This document shows, one piece after another, positions 52,190-59,948 of a stretch of DNA of 64,000 nt. Positions within the stretch are counted from its first letter, which is position 1. Every line of letters starts with the position of its first letter. The position numbers and the translations under genes were made by a program. This DNA is from an uncultured Faecalicatena sp. (GTDB taxonomy: Bacteria > Bacillota > Clostridia > Lachnospirales > Lachnospiraceae): the NCBI GenBank assembly GCA_902489075.1, contig CABTYO010000008.1, forward strand, positions 1 through 64,000, given 5' to 3'. The notes below the pieces were generated by a model that saw nothing but the letters and a program-made list of their open reading frames with translations, was not told the DNA's origin and did not search any database.

Positions 52190-54214
52190 CTACCAGAGGT
52201 CTGATTTCGGTTCTTCTGCTTTTTCCTCAACTGCAATTTCTTTAACCGGCTTCATACCGATCCGGGTCTCTTTTTTTGGTTCTGCGCCTTCCTCCGGCTC
52301 CTCGATCCCCTTGACTTCGCGGAAGATCTTCATGAATTCTTTTCCGGTGATGGTCTCTTTCTCGATCAGGAATGCGGAAATCTTATCCAGTGCCTCTCTG
52401 TTCTCGTTTAAGAGACGCTTTGCTTCTTCGTATGCTTTCTTGAGCATGGCCATGACTTCGCCGTCGATCTCGGCTGCTGTCGCTTCACCGCAGCTCATAA
52501 CTGGGCGTCCGTCCAGATAACGGTTCTGGATGGACTCAAGGCCGATGAGTCCGAACTTCTCGGACATTCCGTACTGGGTGATCATGGCTCTGGCGATCTT
52601 GGTCGCCTGCTCAATGTCGTTGGATGCTCCGGTGGTTACGGTGTCGAACACGATCTCCTCTGCGGCGCGTCCGGCCAGGGCTCCGACTAACATGGCCTCT
52701 AATTCCTTCTTGGTGTTCAGGAACTTCTCTTCCTCAGGAGTCTGCATTACATAACCAAGGGCTCCCATGGTTCTTGGTACGATTGTGATCTTCTGTACCG
52801 GCTCTGCATCTTTCTGCAGGGCGCTGACTAATGCATGGCCGACTTCATGATAAGAGACGATCTGTCGCTCTTCCTCGCTCATGATGCGGTCCTTCTTCTC
52901 TTTTCCGACCAGTACGACTTCGACTGCTTCGAATAAATCCTTCTGGCTGACCACCTGTCTGCCGTTCTTGACGGCATTGATGGCTGCCTCGTTGATCATA
53001 TTGGCAAGGTCGGAACCGACAGCTCCTGAGGTTGCCAGTGCAATGGCTTCCAGATCCACGGTCTCATCCATCTTCACATCTTTTGAATGCACTTTCAGGA
53101 CATCGATACGTCCCTTTAAGTCCGGCTTATCTACTATAATACGTCTGTCGAAACGGCCCGGACGAAGCAGTGCCGGATCGAGTACTTCCGGACGGTTCGT
53201 TGCCGCCAGAAGCAGAAGTCCCTTATTGGTATCAAATCCATCCATCTCGGCCAGCAGCTGATTCAGTGTCTGCTCACGTTCGTCATTGCCGCCCATTGCG
53301 GTATCACGTGTCTTACCAATGGCATCGATCTCATCGATAAATACGATACACGGTGCCATCTGCTGTGCCTGCTTGAACAGGTCACGGACACGGGATGCAC
53401 CCACACCGACATACATCTCTACAAATGCGGAGCCTGACAGTGAGAAGAACGGTACCTTCGCCTCTCCTGCAACTGCCTTGGCAAGCAGGGTCTTACCTGT
53501 ACCCGGAGGTCCTACAAGAAGCGCACCCTTGGGCAGCTTCGCACCGATCCCCGTATATTTGCCCGGATTGTGCAGGAAATCAACTACTTCCTGCAGGGAC
53601 TCTTTCGCTTCATCCTGACCAGCTACATCCTGGAATGTAACTCCGGTCTCCTTCTCCACGTATACCTTGGCATTGCTCTTGCCGATTCCCATCATGCCGC
53701 CGCCCTTGGACATACGCTTCATCACGAAGTTAAAGAAGATAATGATCAGAAGGAGTGGCAATATAACCGTAAGGAATATCTCGAATATCATGGTAGACGC
53801 CGTATCCGGAATCCGCTGCTCATATTCCACTCCGGCCTTGTAGAGCCGGTCTGATAAGGTATCATCCTTCACCGCACCCGTATAATAGTCCGGTGCCTTC
53901 TCTTCCTTGCTGCCGCTCTTCTTCTCGAGCTGGCTTACAAGATCAGAAGCCGTACTGGTTCCTTCCTTCTTCCTTGCCTCATCTGTTAATGTAATATAAA
54001 TCTTTGTTGATTCAATGGTGACTTTCTCAACCTTTCCCTCATCCACCATCGTCAGGAACTTATCGTAACTGATCTCTTCAGGATTCTTATCCTGCATCAT
54101 CGAGTATAATCCCATCACTATAAAAACAGTCAACAGCGTTGTTACCAGGATGATTCCCCAGCCCTGACGATTGTTTTTCGGATCTTTATTATTTCTGTTA
54201 TTCTGATTATCCAT
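52190..54214 (-). CDS. ftsH: ATP-dependent zinc metalloprotease FtsH
   Basis: A 674-residue membrane-bound AAA+ protease. Two membrane helices (about residues 20-40 and 140-160) flank an extracytoplasmic domain. Walker A is GPPGTGKTLLAKAVAGEA, Walker B IVFIDEIDAIG, the SRH includes TNRPEVLDPALLRPGRFDRR, and the zinc site is SYHEVGHALV. The ATG at 54214 has AGGAGG six bases upstream; an upstream 19-codon extension lacks support. Its 3' end runs straight into composite C, which may act as its transcript end. Confidence 0.97.
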   Translation of the reverse strand: MDNQNNRNNKDPKNNRQGWGIILVTTLLTVFIVMGLYSMMQDKNPEEISYDKFLTMVDEGKVEKVTIESTKIYITLTDEARKKEGTSTASDLVSQLEKKSGSKEEKAPDYYTGAVKDDTLSDRLYKAGVEYEQRIPDTASTMIFEIFLTVILPLLLIIIFFNFVMKRMSKGGGMMGIGKSNAKVYVEKETGVTFQDVAGQDEAKESLQEVVDFLHNPGKYTGIGAKLPKGALLVGPPGTGKTLLAKAVAGEAKVPFFSLSGSAFVEMYVGVGASRVRDLFKQAQQMAPCIVFIDEIDAIGKTRDTAMGGNDEREQTLNQLLAEMDGFDTNKGLLLLAATNRPEVLDPALLRPGRFDRRIIVDKPDLKGRIDVLKVHSKDVKMDETVDLEAIALATSGAVGSDLANMINEAAINAVKNGRQVVSQKDLFEAVEVVLVGKEKKDRIMSEEERQIVSYHEVGHALVSALQKDAEPVQKITIVPRTMGALGYVMQTPEEEKFLNTKKELEAMLVGALAGRAAEEIVFDTVTTGASNDIEQATKIARAMITQYGMSEKFGLIGLESIQNRYLDGRPVMSCGEATAAEIDGEVMAMLKKAYEEAKRLLNENREALDKISAFLIEKETITGKEFMKIFREVKGIEEPEEGAEPKKETRIGMKPVKEIAVEEKAEEPKSDLW

Positions 54215-54290
54215 TCTCTGCCTCCTAAAATCCACTATCCCCATTATAAGTACAGCTTCAACATAAATCAATAAAAAGATTATGAAAATA

Positions 54291-54320
54291 TTGTAAACAC
54301 AGGGCGTTTTATAGTATACT
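54291..54320 (+). promoter_or_regulatory. Promoter of the DUF1846 gene
   Basis: TTGTAA, an 18-base spacer and TATACT, 36 bases before the chosen start. It lies in the divergent space with ftsH. Confidence 0.6.
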
Positions 54321-54355
54321 GATTACGAAATATGTCATGAGTGAGGAAAGAGAAA

Positions 54356-55834
54356 ATGAAAATAGGATTCGATAATGAAAAATATTTAACCATGCAGTCA
54401 GAACATATCCGTGAAAGGATCAACCAGTTTGACAACAAGCTTTACCTTGAATTCGGTGGAAAGTTATTCGATGATTACCATGCATCCAGAGTCCTGCCGG
54501 GCTTTGCACCAGACAGTAAGCTCAGGCTTTTAAAGCAGCTCAGCGACCAGGCTGAGATCGTCATCGTCATCAGCGCTCGTGATATTGAGAAGAACAAAGT
54601 CCGCGGAGACCTTGGGATTACATACGACTCCGATGTACTGCGGCTGATGGATTCTTTTAAGGACAACGGCCTGTATGTAGGAAGTGTTGTCATCACCCAG
54701 TATTCCGGCCAGGAGAGCGCGCAGCTTTTCAAGAACCGTCTGGAGAATTTGAATATCCGTGTATACATTCACTACAATATCAACGGCTATCCATCCAATA
54801 TCCCGCTGATCGTCAGTGACGACGGCTACGGCAAGAACGAATATATTGAGACCTCGCGTCCGCTTGTGATCGTTACCGCTCCGGGGCCTGGCAGCGGCAA
54901 GATGGCTACCTGCCTTTCACAGTTATATCATGAGCATAAACGTGGAATTCATGCAGGCTACGCCAAATTTGAAACATTTCCCATCTGGAACCTGCCTTTA
55001 AAGCATCCGGTCAATCTCGCCTATGAAGCAGCGACAGCCGATCTGAACGATATTAACATGATCGACCCATTCCATTTGGAAGCATATGGGATCACCACGG
55101 TTAACTATAACCGCGACGTAGAGATTTTCCCTGTGTTAAATACCATTTTTGAAAAAATTTATGGTAAAAGCCCATACAAATCTCCGACAGATATGGGTGT
55201 CAATATGGCGGGAAACTGCATCTGCAACGATGAAGTCTGCCGTGAAGCTTCACGCCAGGAGATCGTCAGAAGGTATTTTGCATCTTTGAATACCCTGCTG
55301 ATGGGAACAAGTTCCGAGGATCAGGCACAGAAGATCGAGCTTCTCATGAATCAGGCCAATGTAACTGTACAGGACAGGAAAGTCGTTGCAAAGGCACTGG
55401 AACGTGCCAGAGAGACTGATGGACCGGCCGCAGCACTGGAACTGGATGATGGACGTATCATTACAGGCAAGACAAGCAATCTGTTGGGAGCATCTGCTGC
55501 CCTTCTGTTGAATGTCATCAAAGAACTGGCAGGAATCGACCATGAACTGCATGTCATCTCACCGGAGTCCATCGCACCGATCCAGGAACTGAAGGTGAAG
55601 TATTTAAAGAGTAAGAACCCTCGTCTGCACACAGATGAAGTGCTGATTGCCCTTTCCGCAAGTGCCGCCAACAGCGCTCTTGCAAAGCAGGCACTGGAAC
55701 AGCTGCCGAAGCTGGACGGATGCCAGGCACATACCTCCGTTATGCTTTCCGATGTAGATATCAAGACATTTAAAAAGCTTGGGGTGCAGCTCACATGTGA
55801 GGCGGTTTACGAGACAGATCATATTTATCACTAG
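54356..55834 (+). CDS. DUF1846 family protein
   Basis: A 492-residue protein of a family found in Firmicutes and other anaerobes. It opens MKIGFDNEKYLTMQSEHI, with the conserved LYLEFGGKLFDDYHASRVLPGF and VTAPGPGSGKMATCLSQLYHEH, a nucleotide-loop-like PGPGSGK, and a C-terminal region rich in Ala and Leu. Structures exist in the family but no activity has been agreed; a kinase-like or hydrolase role is possible. The ATG at 54356, after GAGGAAAG, is preferred to the GTG at 54341. Confidence 0.92.
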   Translation: MKIGFDNEKYLTMQSEHIRERINQFDNKLYLEFGGKLFDDYHASRVLPGFAPDSKLRLLKQLSDQAEIVIVISARDIEKNKVRGDLGITYDSDVLRLMDSFKDNGLYVGSVVITQYSGQESAQLFKNRLENLNIRVYIHYNINGYPSNIPLIVSDDGYGKNEYIETSRPLVIVTAPGPGSGKMATCLSQLYHEHKRGIHAGYAKFETFPIWNLPLKHPVNLAYEAATADLNDINMIDPFHLEAYGITTVNYNRDVEIFPVLNTIFEKIYGKSPYKSPTDMGVNMAGNCICNDEVCREASRQEIVRRYFASLNTLLMGTSSEDQAQKIELLMNQANVTVQDRKVVAKALERARETDGPAAALELDDGRIITGKTSNLLGASAALLLNVIKELAGIDHELHVISPESIAPIQELKVKYLKSKNPRLHTDEVLIALSASAANSALAKQALEQLPKLDGCQAHTSVMLSDVDIKTFKKLGVQLTCEAVYETDHIYH

Positions 55835-55849
55835 AAAACGAGCAGGGAC

Positions 55850-55947
55850 GCTGTCCCACTGAGAGACGGGCTGTACTGCGAGGGCGGATATGTTTTTGAA
55901 AAGGCATATCCGCCCTCGCAGTACAGCCCGTTTCTCAGTGGGACAGC
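55850..55947 (+). repeat. Minimal palindrome 7
   Basis: Perfect but for one base, 43-bp arms (55850-55892 and 55905-55947) around a 12-base loop, with no three-way apex. It carries the family's flanks: AGGGAC before and TGGTGCATCAAATCAGAAGAAT after. It lies between the convergent DUF1846 and MBL genes and may serve as their terminator. Confidence 0.9.
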
Positions 55948-55978
55948 TGGTGCATCAAATCAGAAGAATGAGATTCTT

Positions 55979-57238
55979 TTACTCCTTGGCGCAGGCAAGG
56001 TAATAGTGTCTTCCGTTGGCACTGGTTTCGTATTCGGCGAGCTGGGTGAGAGCCTGGGATTTCAGCGTATGTGCCCGTTTATTAGTCTCAGGGGCGGTGA
56101 GCAGGAGGTCACAGAGTTCCAGACACCACTGGTATTCTTTTTGGCTGTAAGACTTCAAAGCTTCACCAAGGACTTTTTCGGGACCACCCATAAGAGCCAG
56201 GGTTTTCCGGGCATGTTCCTGATAAGACAGGGGATGCAGGCTGGTGGGATTCCCGTCAAACCAGCCCAGGTACGCGGTATAGATGGATTTTATGGTCCAT
56301 TCGATGCAGCCGTAGTGTTCTGCCAGATAGGGGAGATCTCTGTAGCGGGGTGGAAGCTGGATCTCCTTAGCCAGCTCATCCGGGCTTTTGCCCTGGTTCA
56401 TGCCTTCCAGGGTTCTGGTGAGAATGTAGTCGATGGCATCCCGGAAGTTTCCGATGACCTCCCTGATTTTCTTCTGCCCGGTCAAAGGTGCAGTGTGCCC
56501 TGGCAGGAGATATTCTGCCGGATATAACAGGATGGCGTCCAGACTTTTTATCCAGGCGGCGATATCCCGGTACTGGCCTCCACGGATGGCGTAGAGGTTC
56601 GGAAAACAGCCGTAGTAATTGTCCCCGGTGCACAGGATTCTTTTTTCCGGAAGCCAGATGACTGTCTCATCATCCGCCTCCCCGGGCAGGCGGGTCATCT
56701 CGAATTGAACGCCGTCTATCTCACGCCGGCATCTGTCCTGCTCATATATGGTCGCAGGCGGAACGAATGCACGGTGCTCCCCGGAAGTGATTCCTTCACG
56801 GATCCCGATCCCCTGGGAGATATTCTCTTCATCTGTCAGCGTATAGCCAAACTGCCGGCTTCCTCTTAGATTCTGAATGTCCTGAAGCAGTTCTGTCCCC
56901 GCTAAGACCGGATTCTCTGGCGCAAAGGCTATGATTTCCGGCTCACTGCCCAGAAATGCTCCTGCCCCGCCCCGGTGATCCGGATGTCCATGTGTATAAA
57001 TGATGGTTTTCACATCTTTTCCTGTCTTCTCATGGATCATATCCAGAAGCTTCTGCCCCCGCTCAAGCGTATCCAGCGTATCAATCAGGATCACACTGGT
57101 ATTTCCTTCTATAAATATGGCATTACTGTGTCCCAGTCCCAGGACAAACCATACCCCTTTTACAACCTCTGTCAAAGTCTCCCTGTAATTCTTTTCCGTA
57201 AAAAGCCTGAGCTGTTCATTTCCATTTTCTATTAACAT
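55979..57238 (-). CDS. MBL-fold hydrolase, alkyl sulfatase-like
   Basis: A 419-residue metallo-beta-lactamase-fold enzyme. The metal motif HxHxDH is in IYTHGHPDHRGG, with later ligands in TRLPGEADDETVIW and YLLPGHTAPL. A C-terminal dimerisation domain follows (YHYAAH-like AYLGWFDGNPTSLHPL), as in SdsA1-type alkyl sulfatases, which hydrolyse sulfate esters to alcohol and sulfate. It is shorter than SdsA1 and lacks a signal peptide, so the substrate is uncertain. GGAGG lies nine bases before the ATG. Confidence 0.85.
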   Translation of the reverse strand: MLIENGNEQLRLFTEKNYRETLTEVVKGVWFVLGLGHSNAIFIEGNTSVILIDTLDTLERGQKLLDMIHEKTGKDVKTIIYTHGHPDHRGGAGAFLGSEPEIIAFAPENPVLAGTELLQDIQNLRGSRQFGYTLTDEENISQGIGIREGITSGEHRAFVPPATIYEQDRCRREIDGVQFEMTRLPGEADDETVIWLPEKRILCTGDNYYGCFPNLYAIRGGQYRDIAAWIKSLDAILLYPAEYLLPGHTAPLTGQKKIREVIGNFRDAIDYILTRTLEGMNQGKSPDELAKEIQLPPRYRDLPYLAEHYGCIEWTIKSIYTAYLGWFDGNPTSLHPLSYQEHARKTLALMGGPEKVLGEALKSYSQKEYQWCLELCDLLLTAPETNKRAHTLKSQALTQLAEYETSANGRHYYLACAKE

Positions 57239-57444
57239 ATTCCTGTACCTCCATAATCTCCATTATTACTTACCATGATAGCACGAAAACTTTCGTATAT
57301 CTGTTTGGCATCCAACATAAATCAGGTGTTCAGCATATATGGTAAAGTTTCCATGAAAATTTTTCTGAAAAAAGTTCTGTATTTTTTTCCGGTTTTCGTA
57401 TATACTCTTTAAGTATTTTAATCAATCATACAAAGGAGGATTTT

Positions 57445-59061
57445 ATGGCAGTTAAATATGTATTTGTAACCGGTGGTGTTGTGTCCGGCCTGGGCAAGGG
57501 CATTACGGCGGCATCTCTTGGACGCCTTCTGAAAGCCCGGGGCTATACCGTGACGATGCAGAAGTTTGATCCCTACATTAATATCGATCCCGGTACAATG
57601 AATCCGGTGCAGCACGGTGAGGTCTTCGTGACCGAGGACGGCGCGGAGACGGATCTGGATCTTGGACACTATGAACGTTTCATCGATGAGAACCTGACAA
57701 GAAATTCAAACGTCACGACTGGAAAAATTTACTGGTCCGTCCTGCAAAAAGAGCGGCACGGTGATTTTGGCGGCGGAACGGTACAGGTCATCCCCCATAT
57801 TACAAACGAGATCAAAAGCAGATTTTACCGCAATCCTGCAGCAAAGGATACGGAAATCGCAATCATAGAAGTCGGCGGGACTGTTGGCGATATCGAAAGC
57901 CAGCCTTTCCTGGAGTCCATCCGGCAATTTCAGCACGAGAAAGGTCACGAAAACGTGATTCTGATACACGTCACTCTGATTCCCTATTTAAAAGTTTCCC
58001 ATGAAATGAAAACAAAACCTACCCAGGCGAGTGTAAAGGAACTGCAGGGCATGGGCATCCAGCCTGATATTATTGTATGCCGTTCCGAATATCCGCTTGA
58101 CGACGGGATCCGGGACAAGATCTCCCTGTTCTGCAATCTTCCTGCAAAACATGTACTCCAGAATCTGGATGTCCGGTATCTGTACGAAGCACCGCTGGCC
58201 ATGGAGCGCGAGAGGCTTGCCCAGGTAGTATGTGAATGCCTGCACCTTCACTGCCCCGAACCAGACCTCAAGGACTGGACCGAGATGGTTGAAAATCTCC
58301 ATCAGCTGTCCCGGGAAGTCACCATCGCACTGGTCGGCAAGTATATCCAGCTTCACGATGCCTACCTGAGTGTCGTGGAAGCACTGAAACATGGTGGAAT
58401 CTACAGCCATACTGTGGTTCATATCAAGTGGGTCGATGCAGAAGAAGTCACCGCAGAAAATGCAGAGGAGATCTTTAAAGATGTCAGCGGTATCCTGGTG
58501 CCCGGCGGATTCGGGGACCGTGGTGTGGAAGGGAAAATCGAAGCCATCCACTATGCGCGCACACACCAGATTCCATTTCTCGGGCTCTGCCTGGGAATGC
58601 AGCTCTCGATCGTGGAATTTGCCCGCAATGTCCTGGGATATCATGACGCGCACAGTGCAGAATTAGATCCCGGCACCACACATCCGGTCATCCACATCAT
58701 GCCGGACCAGATTGGTATCGAAGAGATCGGCGGTACATTAAGGCTCGGTTCCTATCCCTGTGTGCTGAAAAAAACTTCCAGGGCATATCAGTTATATAAA
58801 AAGGAAGAGATCACAGAACGGCACCGCCACCGCTATGAGGTAAATAATGACTATCGTGAGGTATTGGAAGAAAACGGCATGCTGCTTTGCGGTCTTTCAC
58901 CGGATGGACGGATCGTGGAAATGGTCGAGATCCCGGAGCATCCCTGGTTTATCGCGACCCAGGCACATCCGGAGCTGAAGTCCCGTCCCAACAGGCCGCA
59001 CCCATTGTTCAAAGGATTTGTGGAAGCTGCCCTTGCATATTCAGATGCAAAAACAAAATAA
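57445..59061 (+). CDS. pyrG: CTP synthase
   Basis: A 538-residue enzyme that makes CTP from UTP, ATP and glutamine. The synthetase half begins TGGVVSGLGKGITAASLG, with MNPVQHGEVFVTEDGAETDL. The C-terminal glutamine amidotransferase has the nucleophile in LGLCLGMQLS and His-Glu in TQAHPELKSRP. AAAGGAGG lies upstream. A TATACT at 57401-57406 is the likely -10. Ends in a long convergent hairpin. Confidence 0.98.
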   Translation: MAVKYVFVTGGVVSGLGKGITAASLGRLLKARGYTVTMQKFDPYINIDPGTMNPVQHGEVFVTEDGAETDLDLGHYERFIDENLTRNSNVTTGKIYWSVLQKERHGDFGGGTVQVIPHITNEIKSRFYRNPAAKDTEIAIIEVGGTVGDIESQPFLESIRQFQHEKGHENVILIHVTLIPYLKVSHEMKTKPTQASVKELQGMGIQPDIIVCRSEYPLDDGIRDKISLFCNLPAKHVLQNLDVRYLYEAPLAMERERLAQVVCECLHLHCPEPDLKDWTEMVENLHQLSREVTIALVGKYIQLHDAYLSVVEALKHGGIYSHTVVHIKWVDAEEVTAENAEEIFKDVSGILVPGGFGDRGVEGKIEAIHYARTHQIPFLGLCLGMQLSIVEFARNVLGYHDAHSAELDPGTTHPVIHIMPDQIGIEEIGGTLRLGSYPCVLKKTSRAYQLYKKEEITERHRHRYEVNNDYREVLEENGMLLCGLSPDGRIVEMVEIPEHPWFIATQAHPELKSRPNRPHPLFKGFVEAALAYSDAKTK

Positions 59062-59164
59062 AAAGGACTGATATAAAATGAATTTTTCACGTCAGATACT
59101 GGCTCTTAAAGGATACAAAGTGCCGGTATCTGACAGAAATCTTTCATTTTATAACAGTCCTTTT
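59061..59164. terminator. Long composite convergent hairpin
   Basis: AAAAGGACTG plus ATAAAATGAA pair with TTTCATTTTATA plus CAGTCCTTTT over ~104 bp, with an inner stem GTCAGATAC/GTATCTGAC. It overlaps the stop codons of pyrG and of the PAP2 gene. It lacks the flanks of the giant-palindrome family, so it is probably a separate bidirectional terminator. Confidence 0.75.
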
Positions 59165-59741
59165 AGGAATGGCCGGCGCCGGAGCTGTCTGTGCCGATTT
59201 TCGTCATTCTCTTACGCATCACATAGTCCATAAGCTTCACAGCTGCCCACGCTGCAAAGATACCGATCAGAAGCCCTCCCAGAACATCTGACGGATAATG
59301 GACGCCCACATACAGCCTTGAAAATGCGATCAGGGAGGCCAGAATGACTGCCGGTATCCCCCATTTCCCCGTTCCCATCCTGTAAAATACCAATGCCGCC
59401 GCAAAGGATGCGCACGTATGCCCTGACGGGAAGGAATAATCATGCTGCCTCTCAATGATGAGTTTCAGGCCGTCAACCACTTCATAAGGCCGGGTCCTTG
59501 CCACCAGATTCTTCAGTGCCACATTTGTAATCAGCGCCCCTATGATGAGCGAAAGAAGTGCGGTAATCCCCACTTTGCGTGTACTCTTCGGAATGATCAG
59601 CAGAATGGAAAGAGCGATCCAGAACCACCCCGAATTTCCAAGCGATGTAATGAACTTCCAAAAAGGAGTCATCCAGTCCTGCCTGATATATTCCTGTATG
59701 TAAAGCAGGACATTGCCGTCTAATTGTAATAAATAGCTCAT
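59163..59741 (-). CDS. PAP2 family membrane phosphatase
   Basis: A 192-residue polytopic phosphatase. The PAP2 motifs are KNLVARTRPYEV (C1), YSFPSGHTCASF (C2) and SRLYVGVHYPSDVLGG (C3). Four to five membrane helices are visible. Likely substrates are undecaprenyl pyrophosphate or phosphatidate. The ATG at 59741 has AAGGGAG upstream; the frame extends 12 codons further without support. Confidence 0.92.
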   Translation of the reverse strand: MSYLLQLDGNVLLYIQEYIRQDWMTPFWKFITSLGNSGWFWIALSILLIIPKSTRKVGITALLSLIIGALITNVALKNLVARTRPYEVVDGLKLIIERQHDYSFPSGHTCASFAAALVFYRMGTGKWGIPAVILASLIAFSRLYVGVHYPSDVLGGLLIGIFAAWAAVKLMDYVMRKRMTKIGTDSSGAGHS

Positions 59742-59948
59742 ATATACTCCCTTCTTTTTTAGAATTATTTTAATCATACCATAAATACATTCTCCATGGT
59801 ATATTAAATCCTTCCATCACCGGAAGTCAATCACCGGATTTTTTTATTTTCTACAAAAATAATAAGGATTCACAAAAAGATTCTACCATAATGCTTTTTC
59901 GTTTTGTGTTAAAATATAAACATAAAACAAATCTACGGAGGTAATAAA

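Noticed and set aside
52128..52520. 130-codon open frame at the ftsH end
   Set aside because: It begins in the palindrome arm and continues antisense to ftsH. The similar start at 51938 on the other strand only reflects the palindrome.
57301..57444. CTP-sensing attenuator before pyrG
   Set aside because: The known mechanism needs an initial G-run and a leader hairpin; only about 38 bases separate the -10 from the start and no hairpin is present.
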